DNA of 64,000 nucleotides from the NCBI GenBank assembly GCA_000697355.1, contig JNEN01001269.1, forward strand, positions 1-64,000. The letters are read 5' to 3'. Made by a program: the position numbers and the translations under genes. Source of the stretch: Syncephalastrum monosporum B8922 (taxonomy: Eukaryota; Mucoromycota; Mucoromycetes; Mucorales; Syncephalastraceae). The notes below the pieces were generated by a model that did no database searches, was not told where the DNA came from, and saw nothing but the letters and a program-made list of their open reading frames with translations. Below, in pieces: positions 10,791 through 21,613 of this stretch (its first letter is position 1; each line of letters begins with the position of its first letter).

Positions 10791-12335
10791 TTATTCCTTT
10801 GATGTCCACACCCTTAAAAGTACAATCATGTGGCAAACCAGTAGCGTATATGAGCTCGTCTGCGTGGACGGAAACGTCAACCAGCACATTTCAATCAGGC
10901 CGAGCAAGACGACCCTATAACCGCATTAAATAATGCAATCTGTGCACTCCTAACAACTTACTTTGCTATGTTTTTGACCAATGCATGCCGCGTCATACGG
11001 ATACCAAGCAGATAGGGAAGCGTGTGATAGTACCACGAGTAGAATTGATAGTGCAGCGACCGTGCAAAGACGATTCCTATGAAATTAGCCACGAACATGG
11101 TCATCACGATCTCTGGCATCGCGTATGAGTATACACTAGCTGGCCTTTAGTTTGTCGCTTACCGTCCGGTGAAAGTAGTCTTTGGTGGCCTTTGAAGCCG
11201 TCCAAAAAAACCTGTACGAGGCCTCCTTTCTTACTGCTAATTTTGTTTTTTTTTTTAAAAAAAAAAAATAAAAACCACATGCTTTTAGATAAAAAGTAAC
11301 ATACCGACTACACCACACAAAGCACACGAAACAAAGGAGAGTCGCTGCATGGGCGGTGAGGAGCGCATTCGCAAAAGGCCCAGAGACGAACGTCTTCTCG
11401 GTCAGCATGCGCCAATTAACTGTCCAGCGATAATCAAACACTCGGCCGAATTCGAATGCCCGCCCGAGATATTCTGCAGGATAGGTCGACAGGAACGGAT
11501 AGGCTAATCCGATCTGGATGAGCACAATCAGGCCAAGCTGCGCGAATGTGGCCCATGCGCCGATGGCTTGCCATAGTATGATACCGAACCCAGGAAAGAA
11601 GAGGAGGACGTTCATCTTGATCGAGAGCGCAACACTGATGCAGAATTCAGATTAAGCCATCAACTAACTAGCTTGATGATTTCGCTCACCTAAAGAGAGC
11701 ACTGCTGAGGGTCCATTTTCGGTAGGTCATAGCCAAGATACAGGCATAAGCAAAAAAAATGGCGACAGGGTCATTGAAGCAGCGAAGAACATAGATCGAA
11801 TGCAGCCGTTTCGAGAGGCATAGCAGTACTAACGCGAATGGAGGCACTTTACGCGTTCTTCGGTATATCACGAATACCAAGGCTTGCGTTGCAAGGTAGA
11901 GTCCCTCAAAGAGATACTGCGCCCTCCGTATGTTTTGCCCGTAGTCTGTGATATAATATAATAAAGAATAGACATACACAAATCCGGCCGGGTATCTTCT
12001 CCACACGTTAGAAAACGATTTCGTATCTTTCATCACACTTACACCAATGGGCCTGTGTCGCCCTTGAGCTGAGTGTAGTCGCGTTCTCCGCTCAAGAAGC
12101 CTTGTACCTCTTGCATGTACGCGACCCAGTCAATCTCGGTGTCTTGTAAAGTGAATAAGAGCTCTTCTTTCGTTTAGGCTGAGATCTTACAGCTCACTTT
12201 GACTATAATGAGCAGGTTAAGGGCTGCTTCAGCGACAAGGAGGAGTGCTGCCACAAGCCAGAAATAGGAAGGATCGTAAAGGAGCCGGAATGGATTGCGC
12301 ATTGCTGCAACGAACCACTCCCGACGGGTCGCCAT
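10791..12335 (-). CDS. ALG3: Dolichyl-P-Man:Man5GlcNAc2-PP-dolichol alpha-1,3-mannosyltransferase
   Basis: Seven exons (12335-12191, 12142-12043, 11995-11690, 11634-11305, 11236-11163, 11112-10962, 10914-10791) give 409 residues, the usual ALG3 length. Family hallmarks appear in order: [78 protein letters not shown], and near the end [19 protein letters not shown] followed by [14 protein letters not shown]. It is a polytopic ER membrane enzyme that adds the first lumenal mannose to Man5GlcNAc2 on dolichol during N-glycan precursor assembly. The intron before 11236 has an odd T-run/A-run just upstream of the acceptor. It shares a 497-base divergent intergenic region with POP5. Confidence 0.95.
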
Positions 12336-12832
12336 GACACGAGAGTAAAAAGAGAGAGATGAAGCACCAGGGAACGGTAATAATGTATGGCAACTTTCGG
12401 CTTTTAAAGGCCGCGTGGTGTCAAGGCTGTCTTTGTGTAATACGTTACTCAGAAGCGTCAGAGACTGTATCTATGGGAGGGTCGTAGATCAGGTCAGAAG
12501 AAGCTTAATGGCCGGAAAACAATAACTAGAGAGCTTGCAGGCTGCTCAGTAGGATGCTTTTATGTCGTGCTTATCAGTCAGTCGACGTCTACCCGAGTAG
12601 TTGCAGGCAGTCAGTAGAGGTTAGTGTTCGTAAGAAGAAGTCATAAATCCAATCATCCGTAAGCGAGAAGCGTATGAGCGAGTCTGATATGTAATGATAA
12701 TGGAACAGTGTTTGTACTGCATAGGATGGGTGGTTTGTACTTTCCGCCTGTGGTCCCTTTTTTTTCCATGCTTGAAGTCAGCGGCGCTTTTCAATTTTTG
12801 CTTTTTACTTTCACTTCTTTGGCAGAAACGCG
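12336..12832. promoter_or_regulatory. Divergent promoter region ALG3/POP5
   Basis: A 497-base spacer separates the ALG3 start (minus) from the POP5 start (plus), so it must hold both promoters. No sharp motif stands out beyond a T-rich stretch just before the POP5 ATG. Confidence 0.5.
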
Positions 12833-13428
12833 ATGGTGCGAACCAAGAACAGGTGGATCCTGTTCAGAGTTGTACAAGCACCTACTCTTGAAGCTGGCAA
12901 TGTTGTCTTTCACCATCAAGACTTTGGATCGGAGAAGATCCTTCAGCGCGCTATAATGAATGCGGTGTCTGTCAACTATGGTCCATTCGGCAGAGGCATG
13001 CTGCGCGGCTTGTACAGTACGTTGTAAACCAACCCCCTATGTCATTGTATCAATTTGTCTCTCTCTCTATATAGTGCGTTATTTCAATGGAAAGACAGGG
13101 ATCGGTATTATCCGCGTGCCTCGGGATACAGCCACGATGGTCTTGAGCAGCATGTTTTTCGTCAAAAAGATCGACGATGTATCCTGTCATTTTGAGGTCC
13201 TGCATGTTTCGGGAACCATTATTCATTTACAGTTTGACATATTGAAACGCAATCGCGAGTTCTACCTGCGAGAATGTGCTGCAGCAGAAGAAAAAGGTAA
13301 ATGCAGCCACCATATTGCGGTCAAGTTACTCATGGAAATGGCCAGGCATCAAGACATACCCATTGACAGAAAACCTCGAGAAATCAAACGCAGAGATCAT
13401 GGCGTGTCTCAGCAAACCAGAAGATTGA
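12833..13428 (+). CDS. POP5: RNase P/MRP protein subunit Pop5
   Basis: Three exons (12833-13016, 13075-13296, 13370-13428) give 154 residues, close to human Pop5. The start MVRTKNRWILFRVV matches the family MVRxKxRYLL opening. The core holds VNYGPFGRGMLRGLYMRYFNG and TGIGIIRVPRD, then the VLHVSGTIIHLQ strand, as in Pop5. The protein is a core subunit of RNase P (tRNA 5' processing) and RNase MRP (rRNA processing) in the nucleus. The third exon was chosen because reading on without the last intron runs into a T-rich 3' region and a nonsensical Phe-rich tail. Spliced, the protein ends naturally in MACLSKPED. Confidence 0.88.
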
Positions 13429-13790
13429 TATCTTCATTGTATCATCCTACTGCCACTTGTTTTTCTTTTTCGTTTTTTCTTTCTTTCTTGTTTTATATAT
13501 TTCTTCCCATTTTTTAATTATTCTATCAACATTTGCATCCATTACGTCCTGGATTCTGCTGCTATATCGTGCAAAGTTATTGGGATAGACCGCTTTAATC
13601 CTCCCTTGATAGACATTTCATCCGCAATCATTTCCGTAGTTTATAGCATAGACAGCCAAGAAGAATATGCAAGGTTGTAATGTGCAGAGTTTCATTGTCA
13701 GTTTCTTGCCTTATTTGGTTTGACAATTTCTTTGTTCTTTCTGTTGCTTTTGGCAGCCCCTTGTATCCTTCATACCCATTTGCTTCAGAC
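13429..13790. other. Intergenic, 3' of POP5 and 5' of the PAM2-array gene
   Basis: The first part is T-rich and fits a POP5 3' UTR. The second part is the upstream region of the gene starting at 13791. No separate gene is seen. Confidence 0.5.
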
Positions 13791-16297
13791 ATGACCGAAA
13801 AGCAGAGCTCCAGTAAGCGTACCACTCTTATACATGGGAGCATGTATGATTTACTGATAGCACGTTAGAGAAAGGTTGGGATTCTGGCTTCTGGCAGAAC
13901 GAGATCTCTAATTTGTCTGACGATCACGCTCTGAAGGCCTCCTCTTGGGGAATCTCAGCCCCTCTGCAAGCCTGGCCCGAAGAGAGACACACCCCCAACG
14001 CTGATCCACCGACGTGAGTGCCTTCTATAGACTCTCGAGCATATAGGACTGACTGAGAATACAGAGGCTCGAAACAAACTGCTAGCACCTCATGGGACCT
14101 TGACATTGACTGGGAAGGCAAGGCAAAGAGCAGCATAAGCGCCCGCCCAGCTGCGACGTATCCTCCTGAGACCTCGTCCCACCCTACCAATGGTGTGCCC
14201 ACTTCCTGGTCTACGCAAGAGCCGCCGCCTTTTTCGTCTAACCAGACACCTCCTGTGTTGACCACCAGCCTATCCGCTATGCTAAGTAGCAAAGACGAGT
14301 TGCCACTTTATACCCAGGTCACCCCATCGTACGCTGCTCCCAGCCAATCAAACCCTCCCCGTGCCTCAGCAAAAGATGCTGGGCAAGAAGTTGGTCCAGT
14401 CTCCGATGATATGGAAGACGAAGAAGAAGATGATGACGAAGAGGACGAAGACGAGGACGAAGAAGAGGACGACGGCGAACCGATCACAATCAGCCTTGCA
14501 ACCCTCATGAAAATGAACAGTTCCACGCCAAAGGAGAGGGAGCCCAAACGAAGCGACCCCTTAGTGTTCGAATGTTCACTCGAAGACCTCTTGCTCGGCA
14601 CCGAGAGCGAGCGCATACGCAACATCTTAGGTCAGCTGCAGGGCGCTCCCAATGGTGTCACGCCGTCCAAACCCAAACTTAACGCGTACGCGCCTGTCTT
14701 TAATACACCTTCTCCATCACCATCTCTCAGCCCGGCCAAGGCCTCCCAGCTGAAGAGTGACTCGCCTGTTTCGGCACTCTCGCGAAAGAACAGTGTCGCT
14801 TCCACCGCGTCATCCAATACCCCGTTCAACATCAAGGCGCCCGCCTTTGTAATGCCAAAGACTGCCTCAGACGCGTCACATTCACGAAAAAGCAGCACTG
14901 CCTCCTCGACCGCCTCATCCTCGCGCTGGAACGTTAAGGCTGCGCCCTTTACCATACCCAATGAATCCTCGCCACATAACGCGTCTGGGAGCCCGTCGCG
15001 CAGGAACAGTAACGCCTCGTCTGCTGCATCATCAACACGGTGGAATATCAACGCGGCTGCGTTCACAATGCCGACTGACACGCCTGCTGAAGGCGCCATG
15101 GTATTGGGTATGCCGCGGGAAAACAGCAATGCATCGTCCACCACATCGACAGCTACTTCCAATATCAAAGCGCCGCTTTTCACCGCCTCTCCGGAATCCT
15201 CGCCAGGGTCGACCCTGTCACGCAAAGGCAGCAATGCGTCGTCGACCGCTTCAGCTGGTCTCAATATCAAAGCATCGCCATTTGTCATGCCCTCAGCAGA
15301 CACGCCGCCTTCAAAGCCTTCGCGAAGGGAAAGCGTAGCCCCTTCCACTGCATCCCCGAGTCTGAACATCGATGCAGCCTCTTTTGTTATGCCTAATGAG
15401 TCGTCCTTAGGTGAGCCACAAAGGTCGGAGGGGTCGCGACAAAGCAGTGACTCCTCTTCCACCACATCGACGGACTTGAACATCATCGTAGCACCATTCA
15501 CCATTCCTGCCGAGCCATCCTCATTTTTGAGGGCCCCTCTGGCCGAGAAAGCTGAAAATGACGAGCGAACCGGCTTCAAAGATCAAGACACGCCACGAAC
15601 TAAAGAGGCAGAACGATCCGGGCTAGATCAGAATAACGCTTGCGCCGTGGAGCAAAGCGAGTCATCCTGTCAAAACAAGGCCAAGGCTGAGAGCGCGGAA
15701 AAGCACGCGGCAGCCAAGTCAAGCGACCGTGAAGCTCAAGAAGATGAGAAAACCGAGGCTGCGGGTGACATGACTGCTCATGAATCGAGAGACGCAGTAC
15801 ACACTGTACAAGAAGATGCAGTAGTGTCAGAGAAGCCAATCACTGAAGAGATATCGAAAGCGGACATGACGGAGGATCTGTCTGAGGGAGCGTCTACCAA
15901 CATCGAGGAGACGAAGGAGGAGAAAAAGCAGTTCATTGCAGCATCAGACACAACGGACGGCATGACTGACCGAAAAAGTGAAGCTCAAAGTGCGGCAACC
16001 CTTGGCCTGCCCGGGAAGACTTATAAAGGGCGGACCGCGGAGAAGGCGACAGACAGGATGCCACACCCGTCTCAAGAGACTTTGGACAGCATAGAAGACA
16101 CAGCTGAAGACGATGCAGCCGGAGCGCCTCACGAGACACAGACTAGCAAGGACACGGCCGAGGATGCTATGGAGCGTATTGGAAGCAGTAGACAACCCTC
16201 CTCTATCCCCACCACGACCCCTTTACATGTGTATGAGGATGACCATCCTAGAATCCTTAATCCAACAACACGAGCAGAACTCGATATCACTGGGTGA
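13791..16297 (+). CDS. Disordered protein with eight PAM2-like motifs
   Basis: Three exons (13791-13812, 13869-14013, 14065-16297) give 799 residues. The N-terminus MTEKQSSKKGWDSGFW is followed by a Trp/Ser-containing linker. A long acidic Glu/Asp run (about residues 170-190) and a short conserved-looking block with FECSLEDLLLG come next. Residues about 260-540 hold eight degenerate repeats of L/W/F-N-I-x-A-x-x-F-V/T-x-P. Most are preceded by a basic Ser motif such as SRKNSVAS or SRRNSNAS. The spacing L-N-x-x-A-x-x-F matches the PAM2 motif by which proteins bind the MLLE domain of poly(A)-binding protein; the usual Glu before Phe is replaced by small residues. The C-terminus is charged and low-complexity. 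I infer a cytoplasmic mRNP-associated scaffold, possibly under AGC-kinase control (RxxS sites). No enzymatic domain is visible. Confidence 0.8.
14678..15508 (+). repeat. Coding repeat array of eight PAM2-like motifs
   Basis: Motif cores start at 14678 (LNAYAPVF), 14825 (FNIKAPAF), 14927 (WNVKAAPF), 15041 (WNINAAAF), 15158 (SNIKAPLF), 15260 (LNIKASPF), 15362 (LNIDAASF) and 15476 (LNIIVAPF). After the first, the spacing is 102-117 bases, i.e. 34-39 codons per module. Linkers carry Ser-rich R-x-x-S sequences. Confidence 0.8.
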
Positions 16298-16722
16298 CGA
16301 TCCCCTCCACCGTTACTTGTCCCTCTCTCCTAGCACCAGCTAGCCTGTTGCTGATCGGCAAGATGATGCGTCCTGCGACGCTACTTCCGAGTAAGGCATG
16401 TCTGGCACAATACCCAAGAGGTTTCGATGATTTTTCTATTCATATCGCAATAAAGCTCATGCACTAGAATCTGGGAGGGGCAACACTAATTTCGTGTGAG
16501 GAATGTTTGGATCAAAAAATAATATTGGATTTGATGTCGGTGTAAATGTTTGATATTGGGATTGATACGAGTGCGCGTGTGTAACAAGGAATGAACACGC
16601 GAGCGCGCGCGTGTCTATGCGGTGCTTGCCACCCACCCTCCGCCCGCTGCTGCAGTCCAACGGTTGCACTTGCTTCTTGCTGTAACCTTCTAGTCTCCTT
16701 TCTCTCTTATTGACTCGCTGCA
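16298..16722. other. Intergenic, 3' and 5' flanks
   Basis: This is the downstream region of the PAM2-array gene and the promoter of the AGTRAP-like gene. A GCGCGCGC-type stretch occurs near 16570-16615. No gene recognised. Confidence 0.5.
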
Positions 16723-17475
16723 ATGGACACTGTGCAGACATTAGCTCAGCAGACCAATCTCGCCACGCTGCTCGGCCTTCATCTGGTAAGTTATGGCTGC
16801 CATGGTGTTCATGGTAAACTCATTGCCTTCCAAAAGGGCCTTTCGCTTTTCGGCAGTTTGGCGTCCTGTCCGGTGTACAATCTACCCATTTACTTTTTCG
16901 GCATTTGGGCATACAACTACCATGAGTCGAATGCACCTATTAAAACGGCAAGTAAACGTACCTGCCGCCAAGTAACTTGTTTGTAACTCGTTTTCCAAAC
17001 CAGTTCACCGGTGTCTTGGCGTTAAGTATACTCTTGGATGTATTTTGGTTTATTCTGCACGGCAGCAACCCGCAGGGCGAGAGTGGTTTTGTCTTTGCTA
17101 TGGTGTACGTATCTTATTTCCTATGTTGTGAATCTAACTTTTCGCTGTTATCAGAATGAACATCATTAGTTTGGTGGGCAAGGTAATTTATTGATCGTAT
17201 CATACGCAAACACTCTCCACTCACCACATTCAACCCATCCTTTCCTATGATCGCCACTATTCAACAGCCTATTACTGTTTTCGCTGGAATCAATACGATC
17301 CAAAGCCGCGGCGATTCACTCAATGTTGGTGGTGGCGCAGGTAGGCATTGCAAACGCAGCCTTTGTTGAGCAGCGCTGGACTCACGTTTCTTTGCTAGGC
17401 TGGTCAGATGCCCCTGGTGCTTTCCCTGGTGCTTATCAAACCGTCCGAGACGGTAACAACGAAGAGTTTGCATAA
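16723..17475 (+). CDS. AGTRAP-like small membrane protein
   Basis: Six exons (16723-16785, 16837-16947, 17004-17104, 17155-17182, 17268-17340, 17399-17475) give 150 residues. Hydrophobic segments include FFGIWAYNYHES and GVLALSILLDVFWFIL, followed by FVFAMVMNIISLVGKPITVF. Their order and the pattern ALxxxxLLDxxWxxxxxxxxxxGxxFxxxMxxxxLxxKP resemble the angiotensin II type-1 receptor-associated protein family, which are three- to four-pass proteins of vesicle/ER membranes of about 150-160 residues. The intron after exon 2 only restores the frame if it begins with GC (ACG|GCAAGT), so it appears to be a GC-AG intron. The C-terminus is short, hydrophilic and Gly-rich. The family call rests on pattern recall; the fungal role is unknown. 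Confidence 0.65.
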
Positions 17476-19532
17476 GGAGGGCTTTGGCTCTTTACATAGC
17501 AAAGACGTGTGGATATAATAACAACACTATTGATGATGATCTGCCAATGCATTTCTTTCCTGAACAAAAAAAATGGAACTGATATGTCATCCAATGCCCT
17601 TGACATTTCCTGCGTAGGCATATACACTATATATAAAGATTGAGTCGCTTCTGCTTCTAGTCTATTTCAATTTTACGATACCTTATCACTGTGCATTTTC
17701 TTTAACACTGCTGCTATCTTAGTGACTTCATATCGTCCATTACATGATAGTGCATATCTTCCGTGTATAAATCCAGGAGGTACGATTTCTCAACATCTGT
17801 AACTTGTACCTCAATATGTCAAATCATGCCACGTATTTTTCTTCTTGTTTCTGAAATTGTGCACCCCACTTATCATATACAATTTGCTTGCATCGGAAGG
17901 CCATGGAAGCTTTTGTACTATCAGCGTTGGTTTTTCCTTTTTCTTACCACCGATCGAGACTCTCAATCGGTGGTCTGACAAGTTGCGTACTCTAAATAAG
18001 AAAGGAAATGTTTTGGAATACATACAGGGAAGAAGGCTGCAAAAACGGTGATGGATCCGGGCAGATGCCCGACTGAAAATGGCAGTTGTTGACATACGCC
18101 GGCATGCAAATTAAGTTTTCCCTTCTTTTGCTTTGTCAAACCATTAATAACTTGCGTTCTGCTCATGGATCTACTTATGAGATTGCTGTGCGACGCGCTG
18201 CCCGACGAAGAAAGCAACCGAATTCTTTTTAGAAAAGATCAAAGAACTATCGCAGAAGAGAGTAAGAGAATGTAAGTCTGGCAAATGCCTATTGTTGTGA
18301 ATTCAAGCGACCCGCCATACTCCGCCTTTCATACAATCACCGCATCGTTGTTTTCAAATGTTTGGTGATTAACATGGCTCATGATTTCGTCTTAGATAGA
18401 GGTAATACTAAAAAAAAGAACGGCCTGTGCGCAAATAAGACGAAAAAAAGTTGCCGTAGTACTTGAATATAATTTGGGTGGGAGCAAATATTATTTGTAA
18501 AAAAAAAAAGGAGGTGAGCTTCTCACGATTGGCTTAAAACAACCAAACAATAGCATATTGGTTTTCCGCCTCGGTCATGTCACCAGCAGGGCAAGTCATT
18601 CGACATATGAGTTTGGTACGCCGTAGCTTTGGAGGATGCAATATTGAAATATACACACTGACATTCGAACACTGCCAGTGGGACAGCAATGCCAAGTATA
18701 TGACGATGATGCAGCAGTTTCTTGGCTGTATCTCAGGAGTCCGATATGCAGTGTGTGTTACGAGGAAGCACACCCGCGTTGAATCCATTGGGTATATTGA
18801 AGAAAGTCTCTTGTTTATTCATTAAATTACTCTTTTTAGAGGACAAAAACAACCACTTGTCATTCTCGTATCGACGATTGTGCTACCGGTCCTTTTTGAG
18901 CTTCTCTCTGTTTATATGAACATACCAAAAATGCATTGTTGTAAGATATGCAAGATCCGTGGCGGTGTTCCCTCTTTTTTTCTGCAATTGCGAGGATCTC
19001 CCTTTCGGCGAGTGAACCTTATTCAAAAACAGTGAAGGTCGTCACTCAGCCACCCAGATCCACAAAATTGCTTTCCGTTTGGTTCCTGCATGACACCGCC
19101 TCAATTCCATTAAGGCCTTGGCGCGCGCAACATACATACACACACGCACAGGACGCACGTTTCTTGTTTGATATAACCTGTAAGAGATGGACAGATAAAC
19201 AATGTAGTGGTCCATATTTCCAATTGCATCCGGACCCTTTTACTTTGCTACCCCTCTTTCAAATTCAAATCTTCTTTTTAAAAAAAGAAATGAATAAAGA
19301 AAATGAAATGCCGACCCATTTTGACTATTTTTAGGACGTGACATCAGCAAAAAAGAGAATGGGCCTTTGTCCCCGCCGATCTCATGACTTATTTTTAGAG
19401 CTTTGAGTATGCGGGGTCAATCCTTTCCCAACGTATATATACGACCCATATTTTGTTTCCATTTCCCCATCATCTGCAAATCATACACATATACATACCT
19501 TACACTCACACAACATATAAAAGCTATATAAT
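17476..19532. other. Two-kilobase region without a recognised gene
   Basis: Only short, overlapping frames on both strands are seen, none with family resemblance or convincing splice context. The part near 19400-19530 is the promoter/leader of the next gene and contains a perfect palindrome CGTATATATACG (19432-19443) and a later ATATAAAAG. Confidence 0.45.
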
Positions 19533-20033
19533 ATGGCCACCGCTACTACTTGCTCTCCCATGCCTCTTCCCACTCCTGCTGCACCTCATCTTACCTCTGC
19601 CTGCCTCTCTTCTGGCAACAAGCGCAAGCGATCGCTGCGTGTCCACTTTTGTGTTGAACAGCCTCGTGTTGCTTATACCTACTCCCAGTCCGACTATGAT
19701 CGCAGTGGCCTTTTTTCCGATGCTGCACCCATGTCACCCATTGTACCACAACAAACGCAGCATGATGGCTCTATCATCCCGGTGCATGCGACGATCACCG
19801 TTGTGTCTCTTTCGGTTGCCACACACCCAGCGGATGCGCCCATCAACAAGAAGCAGAAGAACAAACCGCGCTTGTCGATCGATACCTCCAGCATCCATGG
19901 CCCCTTATATCTGACCAATCTCACGACCAATCACCAGAAGCGGTCACTGAATCAGGATACCACCAAGAACCATGACGACGACGAATCAGATGATCAGACA
20001 CGCGAGAATACGAAGCGTAACCGTGCTTTGTAA
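19533..20033 (+). CDS. Small protein with an RVxF-type PP1-docking motif
   Basis: A single exon of 166 residues. After a Pro/Thr-rich start, residues about 30-60 read RKRSLRVHFCVEQPRV then YTYSQSDYDRSGLF. A basic patch followed by R-V-H-F matches the RVxF docking motif of protein phosphatase 1. The downstream YTYSxxxYDRS is a pattern I recall from fungal PP1-partner proteins (compare the segment after the KVRF of GADD34-type regulators). The C-terminal third is charged, with KKQKNKPR and an Asp-rich patch. I infer a PP1 regulatory or targeting protein; the catalytic partner is not in the window. TATA-like sequences lie within 20-100 bases upstream. Confidence 0.6.
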   Translation: MATATTCSPMPLPTPAAPHLTSACLSSGNKRKRSLRVHFCVEQPRVAYTYSQSDYDRSGLFSDAAPMSPIVPQQTQHDGSIIPVHATITVVSLSVATHPADAPINKKQKNKPRLSIDTSSIHGPLYLTNLTTNHQKRSLNQDTTKNHDDDESDDQTRENTKRNRAL

Positions 20034-20238
20034 CAAGCAATTCAGAAGCCATACCCACCATTTATCACCTCTGCATGCCGATGTTGTATATACCCGTCCC
20101 ACCTAAAACGCTCTTACTGTTCCTGTTCTGCTTTACATATTCATTGTGCTTTGACTTATTACATTTTGACGTTCTCTTTTACTTTGTACATAAAAACACA
20201 AAAGCTTATATCAAACAAAAATTACATGTGTTGTGTCA

Positions 20239-21090
20239 TTACAATCCAGCAGCACGCTTCACGAGCTGCTCCAATCCTTCATTTGACTGAATGGCACCTT
20301 CAAGACTCTTGAGGGCATACTTGGCTAGCATGTCCACCTCGACGTTGACGCGGTCACCAATTTTCTTGAGGGGCATAATCACATGGGACTGGGTGTGGGC
20401 AATCATCATGATGGAGAAAGTGCGCTCGGCATCATCAACGTCGCACACGGTTAAAGAAGTGCCATCCAGAGTAATGAAGCCCTTGGGGATAATGAAACGC
20501 ATCAGGTCTTTGCTCTCCTCGTCAAGCTGGAACTTGAACCAAATCGAATTGCCTTCAGGCGTGATGGAGACAATCTGAACCGTGGCATCAACATGGCCCT
20601 GCACCATGTGACCACCAAACCGCTTCTGCGCGTCCATCGCACGCTCCATGTTGACCTTGGAGCCCACCTTGAGGTCGCCTGATATAAGATATAAGTATAT
20701 ATATCACTACAATGGCCTTGAGGACTTACCCAGGTTAGTGCGACGCAGACTCTCGGGAGCAACGCCGACCTTGAACGAGTCGCTGTCAAACTCGGTTACT
20801 GTCAAACATGTGCCTAGTCAAAGAAAGGAGCCCGGCCAAAAAAAAAAAAAAAAGATAGAAATAAAAAGGAGCCAGAGCCAGGGGAAAACAGAAAACAGTG
20901 TTAGTCTCGCTCTCCCGTTTATAGCTGGGGACTTACCGTTCACGGCAATGCTGTCACCAATGTGGCAATCGCTCAGGATGGGGGCGGCATCGCCGAGTGT
21001 CAACGTCCAGCCGTTGCCCCCGGACTCAGATTGGTCGTTCTCCTGAACGGAAGTGACTGTACCAAGGCGCTCGACAAGACCAGTGAACAT
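20239..21090 (-). CDS. RIB5: Riboflavin synthase alpha chain
   Basis: Three exons (21090-20937, 20813-20730, 20678-20239) give 225 residues, normal for the family. The N-terminus is the diagnostic MFTGLVERLGTV. The first lumazine-binding repeat includes GDSIAVNGTCLTVT (across intron 1), and RFGGHMVQGHVDAT opens the second, which also holds KGFITLDGTSLTV. The cytosolic enzyme dismutates two 6,7-dimethyl-8-ribityllumazines into riboflavin. Intron 1 carries a T-run/A-run pair. It is divergent from the F-box gene across 523 bases. Confidence 0.96.
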
Positions 21091-21613
21091 TCTGATATGT
21101 AATGAACAAGAAAAAGAGCAATAGCTGGCTAGGGTAGGTTGCTAGGGTATATTTATACGCAATCAATGCTTGCGGCAAATAATGTTATCAAGATGTGCTA
21201 GTCTTGGGTGTTGGGCGAAAGAGGTTCGTTCAATTTCTGACTCAGCATCCTAATATGGATATGTTTGGACAGCTTGTCTTTTTTTTTTTTTTTGATATGT
21301 CCATGGATGGCATCCTTCATTCGCGCTGCATCTTTATGTATTTACCGTATCGTAATGATCGGTATATCTCACCTGTATAGTTTAGAGAGGATTCCAAATT
21401 CTGTATGAATATGTCACTTTATTGCCCATGTGATGAACAACTCTTAAAAGGCTCCTCCTCCTGTTATATAGCTGGGAGAAGAGAGAAGAGCCCCTTATAT
21501 TATATCATTTCTTTCTCTCTTCCTATTTCTTTATTACATCGTTTACCTTTTCTTCTTATTCTCTTCTTTTTTTCGAGACATTCCTTTCAGCTTGCTCTTA
21601 ATATTTCAACATC
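21091..21613. promoter_or_regulatory. Divergent promoter region RIB5/F-box gene
   Basis: This 523-base spacer holds both starts. It contains a T16 run near 21279 and a pyrimidine-rich leader before the F-box ATG. Confidence 0.45.

Noticed and set aside
13297..13517. Unspliced extension of POP5 to 13517
   Set aside because: It reads into a T-rich 3' region giving a Phe/Leu-rich tail; a good intron restores a natural end at 13428.
14308..14625. Minus-strand frame rich in Ser opposite the acidic stretch of the PAM2-array gene
   Set aside because: It is the complement of a GAA/GAC repeat; the poly-Ser is a by-product and lacks any independent coding signal.
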